Shown here piece after piece: positions 1-10,083 of a DNA stretch of 64,000 nucleotides. The translations under genes and the position numbers were made by a program. Below the pieces are notes generated by a model, which ran no database searches, had not been told where the DNA came from, and was given only the letters and a program-made list of their open reading frames with translations. Source of the DNA: Fragilaria crotonensis (taxonomy: Eukaryota > Bacillariophyta > Fragilariophyceae > Fragilariales > Fragilariaceae). The stretch spans positions 1-64,000 of the forward strand of contig JAKSYS010000087.1 of the NCBI GenBank assembly GCA_022925895.1. Direction: 5' to 3'. Each line of letters starts with the position of its first letter. Position 1 is the first letter of the stretch.

Positions 1-7
1 GCACCAA

Positions 8-1366
8 TCACCCCAAATTGTACCTTTCACTGGACAAGATCAAAGCCGTTTTGCCATTGTCGTCGTTGGCATTCACATCGACCAACTGGTGCTTCATCAA
101 CTCGAGAACCACATTCAAGTGACCACCGTAAATCGATAAGATCAGGGGCGTGCGTCCATTTTCGTCCTTGGCATTCACATCAACCCTTTCATGCCTCAAC
201 AACTCCCACACACATTCCGAATGACCATTCATACTTGCCCAGATGAGAGCCGTGCAACCATTTTCATCTTTCACATTCAAATTCACCCGCGCATGCTTCA
301 ATATCTCTCGAACAACCCTCGAATCGCCCTTCTTGCTCGCCACGATTAGCGCTGTCGCGCCATCCTCGTTGTTGGCATTCACATCAAGCGTCTGATGCTT
401 GGTGCTCGCGAACTACATTCTGACCATTTTCACTCGCCAAGATGATCGTCGTTCCCATCGGCATCTTTCGCATTCAACTCCACCACATCGCGCTTCAACA
501 ACTCGCGAACGACCTCGACATGACCCTTTCCACTTGCCAAGATGAGGGCCGTGCGACCTGTGGTACTTTTGCATTCACAACCACCTTCGTGTTCTTCAAT
601 AGCTTGCGAACCACCTGCGGATGACCCATTTCACTCGCCAGCATGAGTGCCGTTGTGCCAGTGTGATTCGCGGCCTTCACATTCACCTTCAGTTCCTTTA
701 ACAATTCGCCAACAACTTGCAGATGTCCATTGCCACTGCCAAGATGAGTGGTGTGCTACCATCAGAACATGTCACATTCATCTCAAATTCATAACGTTTA
801 AGAGTTCGCGAACGATTGCCATGTCCATTCGCACACGCCAAGATAAGGGAAGCACTTCTGAGACCAATTTGGCGGTGTTTCAATAGCTCGCGAACCACTT
901 CCAAGTGGCCCATTCGACTAGCTAATTGGACTGCCGCGGCCGCCATGATTTGTGCACCACTTCCACCTTCTCGTGTTTCTCAATTCATTAACAACTTCGG
1001 TATGGCCTTTTTCACTTGCCCAGATTAGAGCGGTGTTGCCAATCCTACACTTGGCATTCACATTCACTGTCACCTGTTTCAATAATTTGCGAACAACTTC
1101 CACATGGCCCTTTTCACTCGCCAACATGAGGGCCGTTTTGTCTAAGTTGCTTTTTCATTCACATCCACCTTGGTATATTTCAATATCGCGCGAACAACTT
1201 CTGCATAACCATATGCACTTGCCAAGCCAAGAGCCGTATCACCGAGGGCAGCATTGCTGGAATCCAAATTCGCCTTGCTAAGCAACAGGCAATGCACCTT
1301 GTCAATATTTCCAAGTTTCGCCTCTGACACCAGCGTCTGGACCAACAACTCAGCTGCTGAAGGCAT
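8..1366 (-). pseudogene. Decayed ankyrin-repeat protein gene
   Basis: Read on the minus strand, this stretch gives about ten consecutive ankyrin repeats of roughly 33 residues (TALIxAS..GH.EVV..LLK with VxVNAK linkers). The best start is the ATG at 1366 (MPSAAELLVQTL...), after which the first repeats follow. No single frame carries them all: they are spread over five segments in shifting frames (1366-1142, 1127-918, 946-698, 704-495, 382-8). One break is plain: a stop at 1142 follows VDVNEKAT while the next repeat, KTALMLASEKG, resumes one base out of phase. The last segment also stops in mid-repeat at base 8, so the gene probably continues beyond the left edge. Ankyrin repeats are protein-binding scaffolds and the partner is unknown. 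No GT-AG introns explain the frame changes, so I read it as a pseudogene. Confidence 0.8.
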
Positions 1367-2342
1367 ACTTACTCGATGACTTTTAAGCAAGGTGGCCGGT
1401 ATAACTTTGCTCAAGAAGTATGTTGTGCGTCGACTGCAAATCGAAAGCACGAACGAATCTTGTCCGTTTGCATGTGGATCTCGCGAGACTTTCGTGTGAA
1501 GCGTTGATCGAGTCAGACGGTTTCATTTATGCAGCTGGGTGAACGCGGTTTTCCCTCCTCGTATCAGTCCCATAGTTTGTTTGTCGGTTGATCACAACGG
1601 CATCGAATCGATCCGAGACAGGGTCCGTTAGATGCAATAGGCAGAGAATCACAGCCTTCGTGGAACTACGACGAGATCCGTTAGGTCAGTGTGTGCGTGT
1701 GCGTGATGATAAGGTACGGCGGAAAGGTGCAGCGAATACAGGGAGAATTTGGTGTGCCACGACATAAGAGTTTGCAGCGGAAACGAAGAACACCATGTGT
1801 TTGACTTCGGGTTTCCAAGTGAAGGGATGCTCAACACGGAGGACCGAACGGCTTCGAGACCATCCGGTTCCCGTAATTGTATTCTTTAAAAGGTCGGAAC
1901 CAGATTCAAATCATTCCATGTGTCGGCTTCCATCCCCGTGGCAACGTCGAGAAAGCATTCTTCTACATGAACGTAACGCAAGTAATGGATAGGACTCGAG
2001 CTGTCATAGCGGGGAATCACAACGAGAGGACTTGATTTCTGATTCGTTTGATCTCGACCATTCTGCAATAATCGCAATTTTGGATACTGAGCCGTTTGAT
2101 GCACAGAACAAGGACGATCGCGACTTGCACATAGGACGCTAAATGTTGGTGACGTGCTTGAACTGGAGAAAGTTACGGATGGTACCTTACGCCAGGCTAA
2201 TCGAGAATGATGAATACGCAATCCATAATGCTTCGAAGGGAAGTGTGTGTGTGGTGCTCCCGACGCAATCATCAACATAACATGCCCAAACACGGCAATC
2301 ATTCGACGTGGCACAAACGATATCTGTGATACAAGTCTTGTC
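1367..2342. other. Intergenic, nothing recognised
   Basis: About 1 kb with no convincing gene. The longest open frame (minus 2314-1886, 142 codons) has no recognisable domain and a composition like random translation. Confidence 0.5.
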
Positions 2343-3789
2343 TCATTCTTCCTTGGTTTCCATCAAAAACATCTCGGCCACCTTGGCACGAAGGTCACGA
2401 ATGCGCCCCTTTTTGACGCAACGCTCCATCTCGCGGCGTACTAAAAGTGCATCTCGTAAGAGCATGTTTTCGTATTGACCAGTCAGCGGGACCAAGACAT
2501 TCCGAAATACAGATTCGGCTCCACGGAACATGGGCAGGAATCTGGGCCAGCACGCACACACGAGCATATCAAGAGTTAGAAAAGGCGATATGCGCATACG
2601 AATCCTTGCCGCCGATACGCCCAAACTTACAAATACACAGTCGCACACAAGCAGATGGAGTAAAACAGGGATCGAACCAATAAATGTCTTCCAGATAATC
2701 CATAATAATGAAAAGGATCGAGAAACAACACCAGTAGGTCAACCAAAACGTTTCCTCGTGATCGGGCTTGGAGCTCGAGCTGTTTGTGATGCAAACAGTA
2801 GATGCAATCACAGGATAGACTGTCCCAGCAGCGACAGTGACGAACCGCCGCGCTTCTTCGGGGAGTGTCATGAATGTAATCCAGAGGACCCACAAGTACC
2901 ATGAATTGACGATAACCAAGAGCAGTTGTATTCTCCCATCCATCAACACCTTGAGTTTTCGGAAGGTGGGTGCCAAGAAGGGCACTGTGACCTGCATTTC
3001 GAATAAGATTCGACGGTATACATCTGCATATGAGTGTGGATTCAATCCAATCTCGCGGATAGGATTCTAGAGTTTGTAGAACTTACCTGATCATAAAGTA
3101 AGCAGGAACCATCGGTCCATGGCAAAACAAACCATAGTGTTACGAAGAACTCAATTTCATACCAGTGTTCGGCCACAAATGGGACGTGATCGGCAACTGT
3201 GTCCAAAAATTCTGTTCCATAGGAAAATGACGAACTGACAATCCAGTATTGCAACCATTCGATATCCTAACAATGGCGATCGGTGAGAATTTTCACTAAC
3301 ATACAATTACTTCAAAAATTGCAATCAATATCCAAGCACAACTGGTGTATAGTACTCACATCTGACTCTCCAAAGGTACACACCGCAACGATAGATTGGT
3401 AAACAGGGATGATGGAGCCCACAATCAGCACGCCAGCTTGCTGTGACCAAAAACGAAACGTGTGTGAGAAGGGTTCGCATGCCACAGGATCATGTGACAC
3501 GCAGGTTTGCACAATCTGCACGAGACTCTCTCTCTCTCTCTCATCTATTCCCCTCTACCTACTAGTGGACAGGAAAAGAAACAAGACAACGTACCGAGAA
3601 ACAAATGTCTTGAATCGTATCCGGTAGTAGTAATAGCAATGCGCTTGCCGAAATGATGAAGATCCCGTGATGGAGAACATTTCTCCCACGAGAACGCTTG
3701 ACTCGCGACAGGATCGGAATGAGGAGCAGAACGGCAAGCAGTGAGATACCAAGGATCCACCATCTCTCTGTCCCTTCATCTTGCGACAT
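2343..3789 (-). CDS. Tandem TB2/DP1/HVA22 (REEP-like) membrane protein, five exons
   Basis: The gene reads on the minus strand from the ATG at 3789. Exons are about 3789-3595, 3515-3360, 3266-3087, 2991-2631 and 2541-2343, joined by GTACGT, GTGAGT, GTAAGT and GTAAGT donors. The product begins with two hydrophobic segments, then carries a first TB2/DP1/HVA22 fold (GSIIPVYQSIVA, WLQYWIV, WFVLPWTDGSCLLYDQ) and a second (AGTVYPVIAST, FWLTYWCCFS, FLPMFRGAESVF). Family members are wedge-like ER membrane-shaping proteins that normally have one such fold, so the tandem form is unusual. In the fourth exon the frame that fits the fold changes by one base near 2660, between the YWFDP and FYSICLC segments. 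Only the second frame joins in phase to the last exon. This may be an indel or a mis-modelled junction. The intron before exon 2 ends in a GA-rich tract instead of pyrimidines. Confidence 0.72.
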
Positions 3790-4206
3790 TATAGACGTAT
3801 TTCTTCTTTCGTCGTGCTGAACAATAACAACAGGAGATTGGATTCGCCACAGCCAAGTGAATCAATTCAAGATTGGCAAGATATGAAATTGTGAATAATT
3901 TGAAGATCTTCCGGCCAAAATTGCAAGGAAAACACGAATAATGGTTAACACTCATGTGCGTACCAGTCCTGTACGCTGATACTTGTTCCACCGTTGCTCT
4001 TCATACTATCATGTATCATCTATCATCTGTCATCTGTGTATTCGGAATTGTACTGTGCACTGTGTACTGTGGCATACCTTTTAACGAGTGTACCGTGTAC
4101 ATTGTTATACCGAGATCCATTTATACACAGACAGGATTATATACTGTACCAGGTACCTTGACATCAAAATCTTTGAGATCCAGAACCTACATACGATTGA
4201 TTGACC
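3790..4206. other. Intergenic, AT-rich
   Basis: About 400 bases between the divergent starts at 3789 (minus) and 4207 (plus). It presumably holds both promoters; no clear motif is seen. Confidence 0.4.
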
Positions 4207-5004
4207 ATGACAAGAGGGAACGCCACATGTAGTTGGTGGATTGTTTTATTTCTATTGGCTGCTACACCGAGTACATGTGCGGGCTTCCTTTCAGGCCCAC
4301 GGTTCATCCACACTCCAACATTATTGCGTTCGACTGTCGATAATGATGATAGTGTCAATCGGCATGAGGGTGATGGTGCCGTGCGAATCTACTTTGACAT
4401 TCAAGTCCAAGACACACCCGTTGGGCGTCTGGTATTTGAACTACCCGAACCTTCTCCTCTCCCACTTCATACTGAGAATATCATTCAACTTTGCAAGGGG
4501 AGTCGTCGAGGCATTGATCCTTTGGCTCACTATGTCGGCTGCGAATTTGATTACTCTCCTGCAACCATTGAAGATGGGTCTGGTCGCTATCGATGGGGTC
4601 ATATTCTCAAGGGTAGGGGTCGCAATGCCATTGGAAGAGCCGATGAACCAATTGTGGATCATGAGCATCTATTAGCTTGTACGCACACGTGTTTTGGAGG
4701 CCAGTATTATGGTGTCAAATACGAAGTCGATGCTACTAGTCCGAAAAATGACAACAACAATGATGATGATGATAATGTCCGCCAAAGTGGTGTCGTCCTT
4801 GCGGTATCGATTGCGGGTCCGGGACGAGGAAGCAGTCGATTATCAATTTTGCGGGTTGGAGAATCACCTCCCGAATGGCGCGAGAGACTGCTTTTGAATA
4901 GTGGTGTTGTGGGCTTTCTCCTCCCCGAGTCCATCGACACGCTTCGCACCATGGCACGACAACGACTAGGACCCCCCAAGGTGGTCGCGTCAGGTGTTCT
5001 ATGA
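4207..5004 (+). CDS. Cyclophilin-like protein, probably plastid-targeted
   Basis: A single-exon 265-residue protein from the ATG at 4207. Residues about 8-27 form a hydrophobic secretory signal ending in STCAG followed by FLSGP, which resembles the ASAFAP junction that directs diatom proteins into the complex plastid. From about residue 58 the sequence follows the cyclophilin fold (VRIYFDIQVQDTPVGRLVFELP, HTENIIQLCKG, GHILKGRGRNAIG). An Asp/Asn-rich insert (about residues 177-190) interrupts the domain. Cyclophilins are peptidyl-prolyl cis-trans isomerases. The usual catalytic FHR and QGGD motifs are not evident, so it may be a non-catalytic relative. The fold call is fairly secure and the plastid location is inferred. 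Confidence 0.7.
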   Translation: MTRGNATCSWWIVLFLLAATPSTCAGFLSGPRFIHTPTLLRSTVDNDDSVNRHEGDGAVRIYFDIQVQDTPVGRLVFELPEPSPLPLHTENIIQLCKGSRRGIDPLAHYVGCEFDYSPATIEDGSGRYRWGHILKGRGRNAIGRADEPIVDHEHLLACTHTCFGGQYYGVKYEVDATSPKNDNNNDDDDNVRQSGVVLAVSIAGPGRGSSRLSILRVGESPPEWRERLLLNSGVVGFLLPESIDTLRTMARQRLGPPKVVASGVL

Positions 5005-5585
5005 AATGATACCAAGGACGGTAACAAGAGTGAGGTATGGCGTGTCTCCAGCAATTATGAGTCGCTCATGGGAATGCCGACCATTCGATCCTATCCGAGT
5101 CTGTCTATGGGAAAGCGCTGGTGGTCAAGCGTCGATAAGCATTGACTCGAATCGCGATGAGAAGTCTCTTCTCAGTCTGAAACTGAAATTTCCATTCCAA
5201 CGTAGATATTACATCTTCGCGCCTCAGATTGTTATCCACGTTTGATACTTTGGGCGGACCTGTTCGGTTCGGTCGGATGGATTCGTGACGGAACCCCAAT
5301 CACAGGCAGAACAGTACCAACAAAGAACTTAGGAGAATAATACAAATCTAAATTGTAAACGTGCATCATTGTCGTAGGCCTGCCAGTGGTCTACGAGTGG
5401 ACTAGACTGTTTTCGTCGCAAGAAGTCTTACTGTAATCACTTGCACTTTCTTCACTGGATGACCATCAGGCATATTTTCAATATCGATAATCTTATATAT
5501 TACAAGGACAATGACGTTGTTGTTTATGCCGTTGCATGACATGGGCTAGCAGTCGAAACACTTTAAATCGCTTTCGAGTTGAAAG
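5005..5585. other. Intergenic between convergent genes
   Basis: No gene recognised. It lies between the 3' ends of the cyclophilin-like gene and the FkbM-like gene. Confidence 0.4.
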
Positions 5586-6485
5586 TTAGAGAGTTTGAAA
5601 CGCAAAATCTCGCTCTGTCGCACCCTTGCGTTTCCACAAGGCATTTCCTTCGCTCAAGAGCACCGATGAGGCCGTTACCGTAGGCCCACCTTTAAACTGA
5701 GAACAGTAATCCGTTGCTGCCTTCGAATCCAAATGTCCTCTTTGCAATGCTTCCAAATATACTAGTTCATATCCAATTCGTTTCATGTGTGGCCACCAAT
5801 CCGTACAAAAATCATTGCGAACGTTGTTGTATGAGGATTGGTTGTTGACGAATATTTCTGAATACACGTAATCCACGTTCCGCTGAAACAGATAATCATC
5901 GGCGGCTGAGATGGCGACAAAGTCATGACCTTGCATATCAGTCTTGATGTAGGGTATTGCAATGTGAGATGGTATCGCAGAGAGAATCTGGCGCAATGTG
6001 ATGACTGGCACAATTTGCATGTGTCCATCTCGTTCCGTATCTGAATTCCACCAGTCCTGAAAGGCTGGTTTCGAAAATGAGGATGATTCTCCGTTTTGGT
6101 TGTATAGGAACATGCTTGTCAAACCAGAGTTAGCAGCAACTGCAGCGTGAACAACCATGAGATGCTTGTGAGGCTTAATCTTGCAACCCACAATTGGTTC
6201 AAATGCGATTGTGAGCGCCTTGTCTCCAGAGTCCACTGGTGGGAGAATTGGATCTAAATTACTCCCAATGTTTAGGAATACCTCTGTAATTTTTTCAGGC
6301 AGTTGCATAGTTTCAAGTTCGGCTGAGATAGAACTGCTAACCTCAGATGTAGAGACATGATTGACAGTTGCCGAATTGGTAGGAATGGGCTCCGTGAATC
6401 GCAGGTATAGATCCATGGAAACCAGAAAACTAAGAAAGAACACAGCCCTCCTCAGCAAAGGGAAACCAGCTCGCGATGCAGACAT
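5586..6485 (-). CDS. FkbM-like methyltransferase, type II membrane protein
   Basis: A single-exon 299-residue protein. I take the ATG at 6485 rather than an upstream in-frame TTG. A hydrophobic segment near residues 13-30 (RAVFFLSFLVSMDLYL) suggests a signal anchor with the rest in the secretory lumen. The body follows the FkbM methyltransferase pattern: a SAM-binding-like start (VFLNIGSNLDP), an acidic strand (LTIAFEPI), HAAVAANSG, the VPVITLRQIL segment, and the characteristic IPYIKTDMQGHDFVAI motif. FkbM enzymes O-methylate sugars or polyketides; the substrate here is unknown. The SAM loop (NIGSN) departs from the usual DVGANxG, so activity is not assured. It stands alone with no linked pathway genes. 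Confidence 0.65.
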   Translation of the reverse strand: MSASRAGFPLLRRAVFFLSFLVSMDLYLRFTEPIPTNSATVNHVSTSEVSSSISAELETMQLPEKITEVFLNIGSNLDPILPPVDSGDKALTIAFEPIVGCKIKPHKHLMVVHAAVAANSGLTSMFLYNQNGESSSFSKPAFQDWWNSDTERDGHMQIVPVITLRQILSAIPSHIAIPYIKTDMQGHDFVAISAADDYLFQRNVDYVYSEIFVNNQSSYNNVRNDFCTDWWPHMKRIGYELVYLEALQRGHLDSKAATDYCSQFKGGPTVTASSVLLSEGNALWKRKGATERDFAFQTL

Positions 6486-6851
6486 TCTCAAAGGCTCTTC
6501 AAAACTTCAAAAAGAAACGCACGTTTACGTCAGTGAGGTCAACATCCAGTCAAAGTACATGTATTTGTTGGGTTGATAGCTACCGAGGCCACACTGTACT
6601 TACCAACAACAAGAGTCCAAATCCAGAGAGGGGGTAAGTAAACAAGAGACCGGGATATATGTCCTTACAGTCGGCAACTGAATCCACTGACAACGGACTT
6701 GAGAGTACGTGTATACCATATACCATGATGCGTAGTGCAGTTTAGTACCATGGCTACCAGCACATACTTGTACCATGTCTAATGCCTATTAGCATCAAGA
6801 TGATGCCTGTGCATTACGACTATGTCATATATTCCCATACACCATCGACAG
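6486..6851. other. Intergenic
   Basis: No gene or repeat recognised except short palindromic TACCATG-type patches. Confidence 0.3.
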
Positions 6852-6948
6852 AGGCTGTTCCTTAACCTGATACACATGTATGATATGTCATTCACTCGGC
6901 AAAAAACTCTTTAGGTTTGAAGTTTCGCGCAACGCATTCGAAAGGCAT
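6852..6948. repeat. Direct repeat A, copy 1
   Basis: A block of about 97 bases starting AGGCTGTTCCTTAACCTGAT and ending near AACGCATTCGAAAGGCAT. It recurs almost unchanged at 7251-7348 and in shortened form at 7417-7471. Confidence 0.85.
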
Positions 6949-6962
6949 GTATGCATATGGCA

Positions 6963-7216
6963 TATCCTACTATCCTACTATATTATAAATTAATTGTGTG
7001 CGTGTGTGCGTGCGTGCGTCCGTCTGTTACGGAGTATGACCACTCTGGGGTACTGGATGAAATGAATACTGTCTGAATTTTTTCACTTCGCCAGGGTTGA
7101 GTACTGAAAGTAAACAGTAACAGTAAAAGTAGTGGTACGGAGTACGACCAGGTTGGGGGTACTGTACGTCCAGTTTCCTGTAGTAGACACTCCGATCAAA
7201 TGTGAGGTACCCACTA
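6963..7216 (+). repeat. Dispersed repeat B, copy 1
   Basis: It starts with ATCCTACTATATTATAAATT, passes through a TGTGCGTGCG-rich microsatellite and GGAGTATGACCACTCTGGGG, and ends with CGATCAAATGTGAGGTACCC. The same pieces recur in opposite orientation at about 14763-14965, and in part at 16424-16470 and 16585-16675. It carries no coding capacity and is probably an old non-autonomous mobile element. Confidence 0.75.
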
Positions 7217-7250
7217 GTATATTATACGCAGGAAGATGTTGTAGTTTCTT

Positions 7251-7348
7251 AGGCTGTTCCTTAACCTGATACACATGTATGATATGTCATTCACTCGGCA
7301 AAAAACTCTTTCAGTTTTGAAGTTTCGCGCAACGCATTCGAAAGGCAT
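7251..7348. repeat. Direct repeat A, copy 2
   Basis: A near-identical copy of 6852-6948. A short ACGCAGGAAGATG block precedes both this copy and copy 3. Confidence 0.85.
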
Positions 7349-7416
7349 TTTTGCATATATTGCATATATATTTTACGCAGGAAGATGCTGTAGTTTCCGC
7401 TGACGCACCTCCGCTT

Positions 7417-7471
7417 AGGCTGTTCCTTAACCTGATACACATGTATGATATGTCATTCACTCGGCAAAAAA
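7417..7471. repeat. Direct repeat A, copy 3 (shortened)
   Basis: It matches the first 55 or so bases of repeat A and then diverges after GGCAAAAAAC. Confidence 0.8.
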
Positions 7472-7811
7472 CCAGACACAAATCCCCGGACACACTTGTT
7501 TTGCTAAAATATTTCCCGCATTTTTCACCGACCGTTGAGGGCCGTTGAGCCGTACTGTGGCCTCAGTCCTTAACCCTTTGTGTTTTGATCTTTTTGAGCA
7601 CACACTCGGCGTGAACCGTGAACACACATCTTTTACTGTAAATTGTACGGTATCGAAATTATACAGTACAGTTTCAAAGTGTATGCTGCATTGTATGGAT
7701 GCTTCATCCAACGACAAACAACCATTGACCACCATCTACAACTGATTCACCATTAACACTCTCTAGTAGACTGTTATCATTTGTACTTCTTTGTTGTTTT
7801 TCAATAGACTT

Positions 7812-8429
7812 TTAATTGCTACTACTACTAATACTTCTTGTCATTTTGTTCGGACCCGCCTGCTGCTTCATCGTTGCTTTGGACAAAAAATCCTCGGACC
7901 ATTTAATCTTCGAAAAATCGATCTGAGCAAGTGGCTGCACGGCATTCCTAAGGTCTCCATAGAAGCCATCATCGTCATCGCTCTCCTCGTCTTTAACGTT
8001 CTGTGATGCTGGCGATGCCAACTTGCTTCTTTGTGCCTTCACCGTCATTGTCGTCGGCGTCGTCGTCACCTTCGTCAGCGTCCTCGTCACAGGTGACGGG
8101 AACAGAAGGTACCTCCAACACCTCCTCTTCTTCTCTTGGTCCTTTTCTTTCCTCTCCAAAATCGATGGAGCAAGCAACACTTTCCACTTTGTCTGGCCTG
8201 TTCTTCAGGAAGGCGGCGTACATCTCGCCAGCACGACGTAGAGCCTGCATCAAAAATGCACTCTCGCTATCGTTGTGGTATCCTCCTCGTCATCACTGCT
8301 GCTACTGGAATCGAGGAGATCAGACGAGGATTTTGGCGCATTGACAACAAACTCAGGGAGAAAAGACATGTCAACACCCGCAAGTTTTGGCAAGAGAGCA
8401 GCGACTGCTGCTTTGCATTCGTCTGTCAT
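7812..8429 (-). pseudogene. Acidic unknown protein gene with two frame breaks
   Basis: The ATG at 8429 opens MTDECKAAVAALLPKLAG... with a Ser/Asp/Glu-rich patch. The likely continuation (ESAFLMQALRRAGEMYAAFLKNR, then a long Asp/Glu tract) lies one base out of phase near 8240-8260. The C-terminal part (ESDDDDGFYGDLRNAV, IDFSKIKWSEDFLSKA) is in yet another frame from about 8030. Each segment has protein-like composition, so the locus looks like one gene of about 205 codons broken twice, or with two assembly indels. No family is recognised. A hAT-type element begins 94 bases upstream of the ATG, so the promoter may have been disturbed by that insertion. Confidence 0.5.
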
Positions 8430-8514
8430 GTTGACAATAGCAACGCTGATGATCTGTAGTATGATGTAGTTGTACTTCCACGTAGTACATCATACTACAA
8501 TTACTGCACTATAT

Positions 8515-9784
8515 CTTCGGACTAGGCCTTGGCAGGGTAAGGTAAAAGGTAATGGGGAAAGTTAAAGCCCTTTACCTTTACCCTTTAGGAAATTACCCAT
8601 GCTTTAAGGAAAATCGTTAGCTAGTACCTTTACCTTTACCCTTTAGAAAATTACCCTTTAAGGAAAATCGTTACCTTTTCCTTTACCCTTTAAGGAAATG
8701 GGTTACCTTTACCTTTTAACGTTTACACGTTAAAGATTAAAAGGTAAAAGTTAAAAGGTAATTACCGGGTAATGATACGATTGCAGCAACACCAACTTTG
8801 TGCACACCATTGAGCACGCATTAGCTGCCGATGATCATCATATCATCATGGTGATTCTAGAATACTAGAAAATGAATTGACGAGCCACTATAATGATTAA
8901 TGATTTCTCTGCTTGTCGGTGAAGACTAACTAGTAGGCATAATCAGAGATTTTATTTCAATCGGAGTCATCAGCAAACAAATTATCAAACAGTACGTTCA
9001 GCATGATGCCAACAACATCGTCGTCCAGGACTTCTTCTACCCACTCCTCTTGTTCCATTTCAATCATCCTCACCACTGCGTCAATAGATTCATCTGGCGC
9101 TGGCCGAGATGATCCCGCCAATCCTGACATTGCTGCCTTTTGACGATCGCGAGGAATTTTGATTATGTCAATCTTCATCCACGAGCGTAAACACATTTTC
9201 TTAACAAAGATGTCAGACGACAACGATTGCCGTGCAGAAGTATACTCCCGACCCGACATGCTGTTCACTCGTTCCGATGGTGTTGATGTCGCCGGTGTTG
9301 CCAGGTAGTCCATTGCCTTGTGATAGTGAGCCGGAAGAAGCACATTCTTCCGGCCTATCCACCATTGGACAACGTCAATAAATGACTGCGAAGCAACGCC
9401 CATGGCAAGGTATTGGTCAACCTCATCACAAAGGAGTATTGTCTCCATCAACTTGGTTTGAAGTGCCATTCGATTGTTCCAAAACATTGCAAGGTGGTAC
9501 AACATGAAGCTTGTCAGCGTAGCAATCCTTTAGCACAGCTCAAATGGTAGTCTTAGGAGAATTAGATATCAGCTGCTCGTACTATCTGCTACGAGTGTAT
9601 CATGTAGTAGGTAACAACATCCTATGCATCATTTGTCTTGAACTTGATTGACATCTGGATCTCCCTTAATGGGTAAAAGGTAAAGGGTAATTAACGGGTA
9701 ATCCAAAGCTTTACCTTTACCCTTTAAGGAAAATTGTTACCTTGTTTACCTTTACCTTTTACCCTGCCGAGGCTTACTTCGGAC
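8515..9784. mobile_element. hAT-family DNA transposon, internally deleted, with 8-base target duplication
   Basis: The element proper spans 8523-9776 (1254 bases). The inverted ends are TAGGCCTTGGCAGGGTAA on the left and, reversed, TAAGCCTCGGCAGGGTAA on the right. They are followed by many sub-terminal GGTAAAGG/CCTTTACC units. An identical 8-base duplication, CTTCGGAC, flanks it at 8515-8522 and 9777-9784. Inside, on the minus strand, is the end of a hAT transposase. The 8-base duplication plus the hAT C-terminal domain fix the family. The N-terminal half of the transposase is gone, so the copy is non-autonomous. The intact target duplication suggests a fairly recent insertion. Confidence 0.93.
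8957..9505 (-). pseudogene. hAT transposase C-terminal fragment (dimerisation domain)
   Basis: A 182-codon remnant in the hAT element at 8523-9776. Residues about 45-105 follow the hAT C-terminal dimerisation region: WWIGRKNVLLPAHYHKAMDYLA, then TPATSTPSERVNS (the hallmark Ser-Glu-Arg) and SLSSDIFVKKMCLRSW. The open frame extends only a few codons above the ATG at 9505 before a stop. The BED zinc finger and the catalytic RNase H-like part are missing, so it cannot mobilise DNA by itself. The acidic C-terminal tail (EEWVEEVLDDD) is typical of some family members. Confidence 0.88.
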
Positions 9785-10083
9785 AACACATTCACTTAAT
9801 TTTGTCGTCAGAAACTATCTCGAAATGGTATCCCTAATGTAAAAAAGGGGACTTGCGTGTTACACAAGCTCAGACCCGGAAATGACTTTGTTTTTACATG
9901 TGTATCAGTGGGCAAATTCGCAATACACTTGGTACCTACAGTAGCTACCAGGAATTTGTACTGTAGTATACACTGATTGCAGCACTCTCATAATTTTCTT
10001 GAGTATGTACTCTGAGCATAGCATGACACTTTCTGAGTTATTTTAGGTATACTACTATATAATAACCAGGAAGGCGAGGCTTT
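9785..10083. other. Intergenic
   Basis: About 300 bases between the hAT element and the copia fossil; nothing recognised. Confidence 0.4.

Noticed and set aside
1886-2314. Open frame of 142 codons on the minus strand.
   Set aside because: No domain, poor composition, no supporting neighbour; likely chance.
2655-2690. On the minus strand GGTTCGATCCC looks like a tRNA B box.
   Set aside because: No matching A box, anticodon stem or acceptor stem surrounds it, and it lies in the coding part of the HVA22-like gene.
6852-7471. Regular repeats considered as a CRISPR-like array.
   Set aside because: Only three copies with unequal spacing, long units and a eukaryotic context; not CRISPR.
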